A stretch of 64,000 nucleotides of DNA. Source: Spisula solida (Eukaryota; Mollusca; Bivalvia; Venerida; Mactridae). The DNA lies in the NCBI GenBank assembly GCA_947247005.1, contig OX365950.1:51622761-51686760 (forward strand), in the 5' to 3' direction. The notes below the pieces were generated by a model. It was not told the DNA's origin, ran no database searches, and saw only the letters and a program-made list of their open reading frames with translations. Below are positions 1-10,712 of this stretch, piece by piece. Each line of letters starts with the position of its first letter. The stretch's first letter is position 1. The position numbers and the translations under genes were made by a program.

Positions 1-737
1 AATCCATCTTAAAATCAAAGACTGCTATTTCTTTCAGAACCAACAATGCTGTTAATTAGTCATGCTAATTATAAGTAAAGTTTAATTATGTTTGAAATTA
101 TTTGACTAGTTGCCAAAGCAGATAGTGTCTGCCTGATAATTCGTTGAAGGTTGTTTGCCAAGCTTGCAAGTGCATATACTATTCAAAATTTGATAAGGGT
201 CAACAAATTTTCCTTGCAGATATTTTGCAAAATTTAAATGCAAAAAAATAAACTGATGGATTTTTCAGAAAACAATGTTACATAGACAATATTTTACTAG
301 TAAACAAATCAAAATTGCTCCGAAATGTAATGTCTGATTGCTGATAAACCCAGCCTCAGTCTTATCTTTGAGCAGCATTTATGCATCTGTGTCATAATGA
401 CTGGTCCGCATTTAAGCAATTTGTGTTTTAACATAATTTTTACAAGAATCAAAATTCGACTAAAAACAATTCTATGTTATTCTGACCAACCAGTTTATTA
501 AATACCCAGAAAACGACGACATTGTGTCAATGTATTCCAAATGAAGTGCATGGATTTTTTATTAAATTTAGAAGCAGACTTGGTATTTTAATATTTGCAC
601 AACTTTTTGTGGTCATCAGCTAAGTCTATTCATAGGCAATGTAAAACAGGCAGGAATATTAGTATTTTGACACTTAACTAATTTTGAGAAGTATACTTTG
701 GATAATATGCAACCAATAATTACCAGCAAATAAATAT
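1..737. other. AT-rich DNA without recognised features
   Basis: No open frame or repeat structure that I can support; short homopolymer runs only. Confidence 0.6.
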
Positions 738-947
738 ACAGTAAACCAAGACATTATTTCACACAATTAAATTTTTTTGAGTTCGTGAGTGGTAGAATTT
801 AGCGAAATTAAGTCGCCGCGAAAGTGCTAAAAACATTAATATGGACATTGCATAAACATAAAAAACGAGAAAAAATTGTAGTCGCAAATTTGCTGACTAT
901 CAACTAACGCGAAAGTTAGTATTCGCGAAAATAAATTGGTTTACAGT
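738..947. mobile_element. MITE-like element, family D (TACAGTAAACCAA ends), copy 1
   Basis: Begins ACAGTAAACCAA and ends TTGGTTTACAGT, a terminal inverted repeat. The interior has repeated 'gcgaaa/cgcgaa' words. It is the reverse complement of copies at 49241-49452 and 50777-50985. No coding capacity, ~210 bp. Confidence 0.7.
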
Positions 948-1199
948 TGTTGTATCTTGTTAATGATGATAGCAATCATACATTGACAACCAGCGACTGG
1001 TTATTTTCCATTCCTCATGGAGACAATGTCCAGATGCCACAGGGAAGACAGTTTGGTTCCTGTTCCCTGCCTTACAGTACTGTACTAAGTACTGTCCAAT
1101 AGTTTGGCGACGGGAGCCAGGCTTAAGTGAAGTCTTAATGAAACATCCCTATTATTTCATCTGCATCGAATAACCAGAAATCTTCAAGCAGGTTACGAA

Positions 1200-1418
1200 T
1201 ACTGTAAAATCATTATTTTCGAGGGAGTTGAATTTTCGTTCATTTCTTTGTTGAACTCCACCATGAAATCTAATCCCCACGATTAATCAACCTCTGAAAG
1301 TAATATATGGGTTTACACTTTTATGTTCTGTAATCCACAAATTCATGACCCAACGATAAGGCATTTTTATCGAAATTCACGAAAATTAATACCCACGACA
1401 ATATGTGATTTTACATTA
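1200..1418. mobile_element. MITE-like element, family C (TACTGTAAAATCA ends), copy 1
   Basis: Starts ACTGTAAAATCATTATTTTC and ends near TGTGATTTTACA, giving inverted ends. The interior includes ACCATGAAATCTAATCCCCA and similar words. Homologous copies at 8371-8577 (inverted), 25305-25530 and 44314-44534. Confidence 0.7.
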
Positions 1419-2044
1419 TATCAATAATTCATTTACCATCTATCAAACTAATGAGATGTGTCTAATATCAGAGAATATTGCACATTCAGCATTTCTGTCC
1501 GCAATATGCACAAGATGATTATCTCAGACAATAAATTGGGAGAAGATTTTCACACGTTTTCATGACTCATTCGATATCTCCTTCAGTATTTTATATGCTG
1601 TGTTGAGAAATAATTATTACTTGACTCAAAGTCTGGTTATATTCTTGTTATGTGGTCTGTATTGTGTCATTTAATTGACTTCTTAAATGTACTATAACCC
1701 GCCTGAGATTACTTTAGACTTATCAATAAATAAACACTGATAATATAAACACCGAATGGACCTCTTGTTATCAGTGTAGATTGAAAGAGTATCTATTCAT
1801 TAAAAGTGATTATGCACAAGATTGAAGAAAAACGGACATCGAAAATGTATTTACTTTTTATTTGTAAACAAAGGCTTGTGTAACCATTGACGGACTAAAC
1901 TAATACCGAATTGACTTGCATGTCATTATGGTGGTATAACAACTTGCCCACTATACCAATTGTCTTGATGCTACAGTCTGTAGAACGAGCACAAGCTTTT
2001 GGTCTCCTCAGTGATTGCTGGTAAAATCCCTTTATGGATTTTAT
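1419..2044. other. No gene recognised
   Basis: AT-rich. The stretch at 2001-2013 (GGTCTCCTCAGTG), next to the satellite, recurs at 9151-9163 beside two TGACGTCA octamers. Confidence 0.55.
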
Positions 2045-3790
2045 CTAAGGGACCCGAAACCACGCTGCACGAATATAACTGACGTCACACAATCTAAGGT
2101 ACCCGAAACCACGGCGCACGAATATAACTGACGTCACACAATCTAAGGGACCCGAAACCACACTGCACGTATATAACTGACGTCACACAATCTAAGGGAC
2201 CCAAAACCACGCTGCACAATATAACTGACGTCACACAATCTAAGGTACCCGAAACCACGGCGCACGAATATAACTGACGTCACACAATCTAAGGGACCCG
2301 AAACCACGCTGCACGAATATAACTGACGTCACACAATCTAAGGGACCCGAAACCACGCTGCACGTATATAACTGACGTCACACAATCTAAGGGACCCGAA
2401 ACCACGCTGCACGAATATAACTGACGTCACACAATCTAAGGGATCCGAAACCACGCTCAACGAATATAACTGACCTCACACAATCTAAGGGACCCAAAAC
2501 CACGCTGCACAAATATAACTGACGTCACACAGTATAAGGGATCCGAAACCACGCTCAACGAATATAACTGACCTCACACAATCTAAGGGACCCAAAACCA
2601 CGCTGCACAATTATAACTGACGTCACACAGTATAAGGGATCTTAAACCACGCTGCACGAATATAACTGACGTCACACAATCTAAGGGACCCGAAACCACG
2701 CTGCACGAATATAACTGACGTCACACAGTCTAAGGTACCCGAAACCATGCTCAACGAATATAACTGACGTCACACAATCTAAGGTACCCGAAACCACGCT
2801 GCACAAATATAACTGACGTCTCACAATCTAAGGGACCCGAAACCACACTGCACGAATATAACTGACGTCTCACAATCTAAGGGACCCGAAACCACGCTGC
2901 ACGAATATAACTGACGTCTCACAATCTAAGGGACCCGAAACCACACTGCACGTATATAACTGACGTCACACAATCTAAGGGACCCGAAACCACACTGCAC
3001 GAATATAACTGACGTCTCACAATCTAAGGGACCCGAAACCACACTGCACGAATATAACTGACGTCTCACAATCTAAGGGACCCGAAACCACACTGCACGT
3101 ATATAACTGACGTCACACAATCTAAGGGACCCGAAACCACACTGCACGTATATAACTGACGTCACACAGTCTAAGGGACCCGAAACCACGCTGCACGAAT
3201 ATAACTGACGTCACACAATCTAAGGGACCCGAAACCACACTGCACGTATATAACTGACGTCACACAATCTAAGGGACCCGAAAACACGCTGCACGTATAT
3301 AACTGACGTCACACAATCTAAGGGACCCGAAACCACGCTGCACGAATATAACTGACGTCACACAATCTAAGGGACCCGAAACCACGCTGCACGAATATAA
3401 CTGACGTCACACAATCTAAGGGACCCGAAACCACACTGCACGTATATAACTGACGTCACACAATCTAAGGGACCCGAAACCACACTGCACGTATATAACT
3501 GACGTCACACAATCTAAGGGACCCGAAAACACGCTGCACGAATATAACTGACGTCACACAATCTAAGGGACCCGAAACCACGCTGCACGAATATAACTGA
3601 CGTCACATCGTCTAAGGGACCCGAAACCACGCTGCACGAATATAACTGACGTCACACAGTCTAAGGGACCCGAAACCATGCTGTACAGTCTTAAGGACCA
3701 CAACGCATGCTGCACTAATATAACTGACGTCACACAGTCTAAGGGACCGATAACTCGCTACACGAATATAACTGACGTCGCACAGTCTAA
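2045..3790. repeat. 49-bp tandem satellite with a CRE-like octamer in most units
   Basis: About 35 head-to-tail units of 49 bp, each reading roughly CTAAGGGACCCGAAACCACG, then CTGCACGAATATAACTGACG, then TCACACAAT. Most units contain the palindrome TGACGTCA (the CREB/ATF consensus site). Variants: TGACCTCA in two units near 2470-2570, TGACGTCT in a block around 2815-3065, plus GCACGTATATA versus GCACGAATATA subtypes. Units decay towards 3680-3790. No coding frame spans it. There are no unique spacers, so it is not CRISPR-like. Confidence 0.95.
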
Positions 3791-3875
3791 GGGACCCGAC
3801 AAGGGGTGAGATAGCTCTGTGTCTGACGATGCTGTCTATTGGACGTCCGAGGGGTCACTAAATGATCTTCCACTT

Positions 3876-4145
3876 CTAAATCCCAGGCCACGATGTCCCT
3901 AGTTCGTGTTTGATATAATCAAGAAATATTCTACGATTGTTAAACTGATGATCACAACATACACATTTGTAAGAATAATACGCGCTTGTATGCCATACTC
4001 TCAAATGATTTAAAAGATTTCTCCAATGAAGAAAATAGTAATTACATTTGTCGCATCTAAATATTTCGTGACTGTTACGCTGTTGCGCCCTAACGAAATT
4101 GACGCAGATTTCAGTAAGCAACACCCCCTCCCCACCCCTCCTCAT
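3876..4145 (-). CDS. C2H2 zinc-finger fragment, two tandem fingers, second degraded
   Basis: An 89-residue minus-strand frame. Finger 1, residues 29-52, is FRCDKC...H47-x4-H52 and matches the F-x-C-x2-C-x3-F-x5-L-x2-H spacing exactly. Finger 2, residues 59-80, begins YKCVCC with F at the right place but has Tyr77 where the first His belongs. The linker (TSAYYSYK) is about one residue longer than the usual TGEKP type. The frame may be an exon of a longer gene, a pseudogene, or a transposon remnant; no splice partner was identified. It lies just after the satellite. Confidence 0.4.
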   Translation of the reverse strand: MRRGGEGVLLTEICVNFVRAQQRNSHEIFRCDKCNYYFLHWRNLLNHLRVWHTSAYYSYKCVCCDHQFNNRRIFLDYIKHELGTSWPGI

Positions 4146-4149
4146 TCAC

Positions 4150-4300
4150 TTCCTGTCGCAGACCGGCGCAATAGACTCCTGAGGGTCCATAGAAGCCAAA
4201 CATGTCATTATCTCAATTGGCACCAAAATTCCTGAATATCTTAGAGGGTGCCAGATACAGTCGCAGACCGGCCCAATGGACTTATGAGGATTCCTTGAGG
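4150..4300. repeat. Diverged direct duplication (~105 bp apart)
   Basis: GTCGCAGACCGGCGCAATAG at ~4156 recurs as GTCGCAGACCGGCCCAATGG at ~4260, each followed by ACT(C/T)..TGAGGGT/ATT. No function suggested. Confidence 0.5.
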
Positions 4301-4414
4301 TCAACAATCTTTCTTAGACATACATTACCAAATATTTTGAAACGAGCAATCAACTTCTTGATCGAACCCGAGACCTTGGACACTGGAAGAGGACGCTGTA
4401 CCATCAATGTCATT

Positions 4415-4658
4415 TAAGCTATGAAAGGGTTTGAATATATTTAAAATTAGTATCCAGCGGCATTTTAAATTAGTTTTTTAATACCTGGTATGTCTTATTA
4501 CTTCATTAAAATTGTTGAAAAGGAGTAATTAAAAATGTCCATTCTTTTACATTTTTTAATTAAAACTATTCATGTAACATACTAGGCAATTTAAGCGATA
4601 AAGGGTTTATATATATAATTAGTATCCAGCGGCGTTTTAAATTAGTTTTTTGAATTTC
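4415..4658. repeat. Pair of ~70-bp direct repeats
   Basis: AATTAGTATCCAGCGGC and the flanking AAAGGGTTT...TTTTAAATTAGTTTTTT occur at 4415-4488 and 4591-4658. Confidence 0.65.
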
Positions 4659-4738
4659 TATGAATAGGTATTACGCAATGACCTGTCAAGTGTCATCCCA
4701 TGATGAATGATGTCGTTGACCTACAAAGAGTTATGATA

Positions 4739-4758
4739 GGGGGGGGGGGGGGGGGGGG
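4739..4758. repeat. Poly(G) run, 20 nt
   Basis: Uninterrupted 20 G on the plus strand; may form a G-quadruplex. Run length may be affected by sequencing. Confidence 0.9.
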
Positions 4759-4802
4759 CAGCCACAGCCACGAGATATGCACCTGTCGTCCCTTATATAC
4801 TA

Positions 4803-5235
4803 CTAGGGGCATTCTAAAGAGTTAAATTATCTTTTAGAACATGACACTTGTACTATAAGCAGTATACCAGGGGCATTCTAAAGGGGTTAAATTATCTTTT
4901 AGAACATGTCCATTAGTACTATAAGCAGTATACGAGGGGCATTCTAAAGGGGTTAAATTATCTTTTAGAACATGTCCATTAGTACTATAAGCATTATACG
5001 AGGGGCATTCTAAAGGGGTTAAATTATCTTTTAGAACATGTCCATTAGTACTATAAGCATTATACGGAGGCATTCTAAAGGGGTTAAATTATCTTTCAGA
5101 ACATGTCCATTAGTACTATAAGCAGTATACGAGGGGCATTCTAAAGGGGTTAAATTATCTTTCAGAATATGTCCATTTGTACTATAACCATTATACGAGG
5201 GGCATTCTAAAAGGATTAACTATCTTTCAGAATAT
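4803..5235. repeat. ~66-bp tandem repeat, about 6.5 units
   Basis: Units contain GGGGCATTCTAAAGGGGTTA, then AATTATCTTTTAGAACATGT and CCATTAGTACTATAAGCA. Each unit can form a small hairpin (TTCTAAAG with CTTTTAGAA). An inverted relic, CTTTCAGAATGCCCCCC, follows at ~5294. The minus-strand open frame here is a by-product of the 66-bp (multiple of three) period. Confidence 0.9.
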
Positions 5236-5409
5236 GTTCTCTTTTAAAAAATCAGACCTTCCAATGAAAAGTTTAGCGTTCAGCTAACAGAACTTTCAGA
5301 ATGCCCCCCGTTGATCGATAGATTGCAAATTGTTCACGTTTATTCATATTCTCTCAAATCGTTTCGATCATTGGTTTCGTCGTTACTTGAAACCCGATAC
5401 AATAAATTG

Positions 5410-5650
5410 GTGGCTTAGAATAAAAAAGTCTTCTGTACAAAAATCGATATTTTGAGATTACAAAACTGCCTGAAAAACACTCTTAACTTATGAAAAAACA
5501 AGCTTTTTAAACTTTTATTTGGTCAACATGGCCAGTACCGATTTACATGAATATAGGCTCATAAGAAGCGCCTCGTGATGCAGATTCCAAATATGTATAA
5601 GTATTTTAAGGTTGTAAGTAGTTACGACCTTTTAATTCTAAGCCAGCGAC
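5410..5650. mobile_element. MITE-like element, family E (CGCTGGCTTAGAATTAGAAG ends), copy 1
   Basis: Ends with TTACGACCTTTTAATTCTAA then GCCAGCG, begins with the partly decayed complement GTGGCTTAGAATAAAAAAG. The interior word GTCAACATGGCCAGTACCGA and AAGAAGCGCCTCGTGATGCA are shared with the other copies. Confidence 0.7.
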
Positions 5651-6436
5651 ATATTTATTTATATTGAGAACGTTTTAGAGTTTACTTACCCGGTAGAAAT
5701 AAGCGGCCTTGCGTTGCATACTTTTATTGTTAATTTAAGCACTGTCCTTGTCCAGCAAATAGAACTACAGCTGTTATGCAACAATCATGTATTATTATGC
5801 ATGTGATGACACGAACGATTCACCCGAATTTATCACAGTATCGGGAGTGTATAGCAACGAAAATGCTATTAGCTTATAGATCAATGTCACGGCATATTTC
5901 ATGCGTCTAGAACTCGTGTTGCACGACACCATCATACACATTGTCGTCTCGAGGTTCGTTTTGAACAAGCTGAGGTCCCGATCGTCAGGTAGACCCTACA
6001 AGACAGCTGTATTACTTTCAGAACCTGTACACAAATATGCCACCAAATCCACATAACTTTGGAGATATTGCAAATTATTACTCGACTACACGCTCATCTT
6101 TGTTGTTTGTATTGTAAATATCGCTGGAAGTTCCAGGTAACACCATACACAGTAAAAATCAGTCGAGCTTAATTTATTTCAAAGGAAAAATCGACCGAAG
6201 AAAGGGATAATTTGTTGTTAATTTATAATCCCGAAACAGTCGAGTTTTCTGTACCAAATAAAACACCAAATAATGATATTACGCATAGAATGGACCATTT
6301 TTCCAGACTTGTCGGAGCATGCACACTGATCCCTTAGCGCAATTATGAACGCACATGAATAAAGGGCTAGTTATGCGCCTGACACACGTAAACTTTGTCA
6401 AATAAGGAAATAAATGCGGCATGTCGTGTGTAACAT
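5651..6436. other. No gene recognised
   Basis: AT-rich single-copy-looking sequence on inspection; no exon-like frame with splice sites noticed. Confidence 0.5.
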
Positions 6437-6640
6437 AAAGCGTAGGTCCCACTGAGGATTCCACATCGGCGATGTTCTCCCGATTTCTTCCGATACCACC
6501 CGATTCATCATAATTCCTTCCGATATCACAAACTGTATCATGACTTTCCCGAAGCTTTCCCTAGACCACGAGGAACCTGTTTAATTTAAATCGGGAGTAC
6601 ATCACCGTGGCAAAAAATGCTCAGTGGCACCTAGGCTTAA
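6437..6640. mobile_element. MITE-like element, family B (AAGCCTAGGTCCCACTGA ends), copy 1
   Basis: Starts AAAGCGTAGGTCCCACTGAG and ends CTCAGTGGCACCTAGGCTTA. The interior has GGCGATGTTCTCCCGATTTC and repeated CCGAT words. Copies at 13497-13710, 15015-15211 (inverted) and 37679-37850. Confidence 0.75.
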
Positions 6641-6919
6641 CAAAAACGACTAATTCCCCACCAACATATTTTCCTCGTCTATAGTGTATGTATGGGTCAA
6701 GTACATCCCTTCCAGAGAATTATGGTTTTTCAAACTACCAAATACGTAATCTGAATGGTTTTCGTTCAATATTGTGCTATTTGCAAAATGGATCAAGAAT
6801 CGACCCAGGCACACCTATTGACGAGGATAATAAACTATCACTCCACCTAAAAAAAAAAAATTATAAAAAAAATACACAACTAGAGTCAGTGTACCCGATT
6901 TCGCACACTTATTTCACAT

Positions 6920-7111
6920 TTAACCTCGTAAATTATTTGCAATGTAAAATTTTTCAAAGCACTTAGAACAAAAGAAAGAAGATAACTGAATGTTTAAAAT
7001 TTTGTATTTACGCTGGTGAATGTCAAGGACATCATGCTCTTGGCGTGCTTGATTTGTTATTAACAATATGGAACATGTTCTGCACAATTGTGTACCCGGT
7101 TTCGCACACAT
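6920..7111 (-). pseudogene. Decayed C2H2-like frame inside the inverted-repeat element
   Basis: 63 codons. Residues 10-32 (LCRTCS...H26-x5-H32) follow C-x2-C-x12-H-x5-H. Residues 46-63 (FFCSKCFEKFYIANNLRG) follow F-x-C-x2-C-x3-F-x5-L-x2, and then a stop codon takes the place of the first His. The first codons are made of the element's terminal motif, so the frame belongs to the element or arose by chance. Function unknown. Confidence 0.3.
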
Positions 7112-7369
7112 AATTTTGAAAAGAACATTTTCAAATAAATTATATTTTTTTAATAAAAAATGTTAATTGATCAACAAACTCACCATTCATCACAAATTTG
7201 CCGATTTATAATGTATTGGCACCTGCAAAAATTCTATTTGAAACACATAGCATGAGGCATAACAGTTTCAACTGCCTTTTTTGGCATTGCTAACCTGAAT
7301 GCAAAAAAAAACAATTTTTTTGCTAGAGCACATGACTTTGGGATATTCTGAACTAGAGCAAAATATATT

Positions 7370-7430
7370 CGATTAACTTTTGGAACAAGGTCCATTCAAC
7401 CCATCTACTCGATTAACTTTTGGAACAAGT
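7370..7430. repeat. Short direct repeat
   Basis: TCGATTAACTTTTGGAACAA occurs twice, ~40 bp apart. Confidence 0.7.
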
Positions 7431-7901
7431 TTTTTTTTACTAAGAAAGAATCAAGTTGTTCTACTTTTAGTTAGGAGAATAATTTAAAATAGTCATTATC
7501 ATGTAAATTACACTCGATATGGGAGAGTTTAATTACTTTTCTGGTTTTGCATATATTTTTCTTCGATTCTGTTTCAAATTTTTGCAAAATTGTAGTGAAA
7601 GTGAGGAAAACAAAGAAGTTTTACAACTGCCCTACTGACCTACATAGGATTGTTTACTTTTACGCCTGCTGTTGTGACAGCGAGATCTCGCGAGAGATAC
7701 ATCCACATGCGGTCAACTTCCGAGAAAACAAGCCACGTTCAAATAAGATGACAGAGCATATGCATATTTACATTGTAAATATAGAAAAATCGCGATTAAA
7801 AATAAGTGTGCGAAACCGTGACCAGTGCGAAACCGAGTACACTGACTCTAGGGTGATAATAGGGGAAAGTAGCTTCGGTGCCAAACATGTAGCGGTATGC
7901 C

Positions 7902-8112
7902 TAGTCCAGTCAGGATAACAATCCAGTCACGCAGCGGCCGAGTCCACTATAACGGTGTAAAACCAATTATAAAGGCTTATACTGTACAAACAACTATAAT
8001 TTCAATGCTAAACTAACATACTAAACTTCGCTTTACCTGTTTAGACAATGGTTGTGATTTTCTGCGTACACATAAGCTGCAACGTCACTGTCACAATATC
8101 CTAACTGGACTA
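7902..8112. mobile_element. MITE-like element, family A (TA-GTCCAGTTAGGATA ends), copy 1
   Basis: Starts TAGTCCAGTCAGGATAA and ends ATATCCTAACTGGACTA. If the outer TA is the target duplication, it fits Tc1/mariner-type insertion. The interior includes GTTTAGACAATGGTTGTGAT. Copies at 12584-12789 in the same orientation and 20225-20435 and 29445-29642 inverted. Confidence 0.8.
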
Positions 8113-8370
8113 TACGTGTATAAACACGAAGCAGTATCAAAAGAAGTTATTTGCCTTTATGAAAGTGGGATACTCGTCTCTCATGCCCCCTGTCTGCCAT
8201 CAAGAATGGAATGTCTAGAGAATGATTCAATATTGCATGACAATCGACCTACACTTTATTAGTACAAAAATAAACAACATGTTTGTTCCATGATATTAAC
8301 TACGTAGGAGATGATTTAGTAGTTCTTCTTCATCAATTACAAGTGCTACAAAACATTACCTAGTTAGACG

Positions 8371-8577
8371 ATACTGTAAATCACATATTTTCGTGGGTAT
8401 TAAATCTCGTGAATTTTGTTAAAAAACCATTTTCGTGTGGTCGTAAATTCGTGGAAGGGTAAAACCATGTTATGTCTTTGGGAGTTCGATCTATCGTGGG
8501 CATTAGATTTTGTTGTGGAGTTTAACAACGAAACCAACGAAAATTCAACTCCCTCGAAAAATAATTGTTTTACAGAA
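8371..8577. mobile_element. MITE-like element, family C, copy 2 (inverted)
   Basis: Starts ATACTGTAAATCACATATTT and ends ATAATTGTTTTACAGA, the reverse complement of the copy at 1200-1418. A short open frame across it is not coding. Confidence 0.7.
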
Positions 8578-9164
8578 ACTCATTTACATTCACTTTAATT
8601 CACCATGAGTGAAATGACACTTCAATACTCAACATTCGTGAAATAGAATAACTCATTCGGCCAGTTAAGTCTGGTAAAAACAGGTTTTCATATTTAGAAG
8701 TCTCCCTTATTTATGCAGTATTGCATCACATGCCAAAAAATGGATTTAATAAAAGATCCTTGAAATATGGAGGGTCACGTAGGTATTAATGAACGTATAA
8801 GCAAAAAAAAACATATACACTCAGTATAAAGAGAAACGTAAATGGTTTTAGGGTTGTATTTTTGATGTTGTGGGAAAAGAACATATCGACTATCGACATA
8901 ATATTTTGCATAACCAATCAAAATGTTTCTTCACATTGTGATTACAAAAACACGTTGTTTTTGCATTTGACGGTCCTGTATTGCCCTTACTTGTAAAACA
9001 CAAGATTCACGCGCTACCAGTCTGCATGAAAACGTTCTTTGCTGAAATCATTTTATCCCTGTAGTTAGTGGGCTGCCACAGTTAAATAAAGATTCACCTT
9101 TCAAATATAGTCACTTGGAACTATAGGACGACTGATGTAACCGAGATATTGGTCTCCTCAGTGC

Positions 9165-9187
9165 TGACGTCAACAAAACTGACGTCA
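9165..9187. promoter_or_regulatory. Two CRE-like octamers 15 bp apart
   Basis: Two exact TGACGTCA sites; the second lies in CTGACGTCACAC, identical to the satellite core. Regulatory use is inference only; this may be a satellite relative. Confidence 0.3.
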
Positions 9188-9850
9188 CACGAAGGTTTGA
9201 ACGTAGTCCTGTCACAATATCCCGTCTAATGTAACGTTTCAACTTTCAATACAACAGGTAGTGTAAAAGAAAGACCAATACCCGACAGACCGCGTGTTAC
9301 TACGCGAAGACAGGATGCCTATATCAGGGTTGCACACCTGAGGAATCGCTTCCGGTTGGTGACCAAATCAGCTAGACTAACCATTGGGATCCATGGGTAT
9401 GTGAACAAGCCGGTTTTTTTTCAAAAATTCATTTTTTAACAAAAATCCTCCACTTTTCATTTTGATGTTTTGACATAACACACTTTTGACCATTTGTGTA
9501 CATGTTTCATTAAAATCACATTTTTTCATGGATTTCAATTCGTTCCAAGAACTCACTGGTGTTGTGTGATTATGGAATAATAAACGTTTGGATGAGTATC
9601 TGTTTTGTTATCTATATTCCGATTGCATCTAGAAAACGCCCATTACATTACAACTTACGTTTCTTTTTGTACTGAGTTTACATTGATTAATCAGATCAGT
9701 CACCTGCTTGCAAAACGTCTTGTACATAAACATTGCAATTCCTCTTATTAATGTCTTATTTTAATAGATATTATATGTATAAGTATGTGTCTTAGTGAAT
9801 AAGGTATTGGTTTCCACTGCTTTTATCCAAATAAAATGTTTAATATATAC

Positions 9851-9874
9851 CACGCATGTTAATTAACATGCGTG
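9851..9874. repeat. 24-bp perfect palindrome
   Basis: Half-site CACGCATGTTAA followed directly by its exact reverse complement; AT-rich (TATATA) flanks. Confidence 0.9.
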
Positions 9875-10074
9875 TATATACACAATGAAAATACAATGTT
9901 ATGATATTGCAATATTTGTATACAAGCGACATATCTGAATAAAAGGACTGTATAGATCAACCATGTTTTTTGAGCCGTGACTAATTTATGCAGCAAAGTT
10001 GATTCACCCTAGAAGGGTTGGTATATATAAGCAATACCAACATAAGTTAAATAAGTATTTCGGTCAGTAACTGA

Positions 10075-10145
10075 ATAGGTGGCCCAATGGATACGGCGAT
10101 GTCTTATGAGACTTACTTTTCTAGGTTCGATCCTTGGCATCGTCA
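10075..10145 (+). repeat. tRNA-like (Arg-like) sequence, SINE head or tRNA pseudogene
   Basis: GTGGCCCAATGGATACGGCG resembles the D-arm/A-box of arginine tRNAs, and AGGTTCGATCCTTGG is a B-box. The anticodon and acceptor stems do not pair well, so this is not a functional tRNA. Confidence 0.4.
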
Positions 10146-10631
10146 GTTTTTATATTTGTCTTTTTTCAAATTGCTTGTTTAAGTAATATTGCACAAGAAA
10201 GTTATGCATTTCCTGGAATGTATTTTATTAGTCAAAATTAAGTTTCGTTACTCATAGTAACAGCGTGTAATTATATACATGTAATTGTTTCTCCTAGTTA
10301 AAACTGGCGTTATATTATGCGATAAACGGTCTTCAAGCACCCGCTATGAAATATTCAAATGCATCATTTGACTCGGAGACAGACAAACTGACGAATTTTT
10401 AACCAACACACCAAGAGAAGTCGAAAATCGGACACGAGTTTAAGTATTGAATTAAGTAAAAGATAAATTAATACTGGGCCCGAGGAAAGAAATCAAATTA
10501 AAAACAGCGACACATGTAAAACCATTACATGTAGAATGAAAAGTCAAAATAATTAGTTAAAAAATTAAAACTGCTTTTAAACAACGTCTTCATATTCTTG
10601 ACGACAAAGAAATAAAAGGTGAAGGAGAAAA

Positions 10632-10712
10632 AATGAGCGGTTATCAGGGCTTGAACCCGCAAGTCCCAGCTTGAAAATCAAACTGTCTACCGACTGAGCC
10701 AGCGATACTGAC
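10632..10712 (-). repeat. tRNA-like sequence on the minus strand, SINE head or tRNA pseudogene
   Basis: The complement reads CGCTGGCTCAGTCGGTAGAC (A-box/D-arm) and GCGGGTTCAAGCCCTGAT (B-box) with loop TTTTCAA (possible TTC anticodon, Glu-like). Stems are imperfect, so I treat it as derived from a tRNA. Confidence 0.4.

Larger units (their letters stand above)
6880..7852. mobile_element. ~970-bp inverted-repeat element with zinc-finger-like remnants
   Basis: Left end CTAGAGTCAGTGTACCCG and ATTTCGCACACTTATTT; right end is its reverse complement (AAATAAGTGTGCGAAACCG ... AGTACACTGACTCTAG), with an inserted repeat of GTGCGAAACCG. The same subterminal word GTGTACCCGGTTTCGCACAC occurs internally at ~7090. 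I do not recognise the superfamily. The minus-strand frame at 6920-7111 has C2H2-like spacing (see separate entry). Confidence 0.6.
8578..10060. other. No gene; CRE-like pair and a perfect palindrome inside
   Basis: TGACGTCA at 9165-9172 and 9180-9187 next to GGTCTCCTCAGTG, which also flanks the 49-bp satellite. A 24-bp perfect palindrome lies at 9851-9874. No coding exon recognised. Confidence 0.55.

Noticed and set aside
2045..3790. CRISPR array
   Set aside because: Units are contiguous, without unique spacers, in eukaryotic DNA.
4834..5073. 79-codon minus-strand frame
   Set aside because: 66-bp repeat, period a multiple of three.
10075..10145. Functional tRNA-Arg gene
   Set aside because: Anticodon and acceptor stems do not form.
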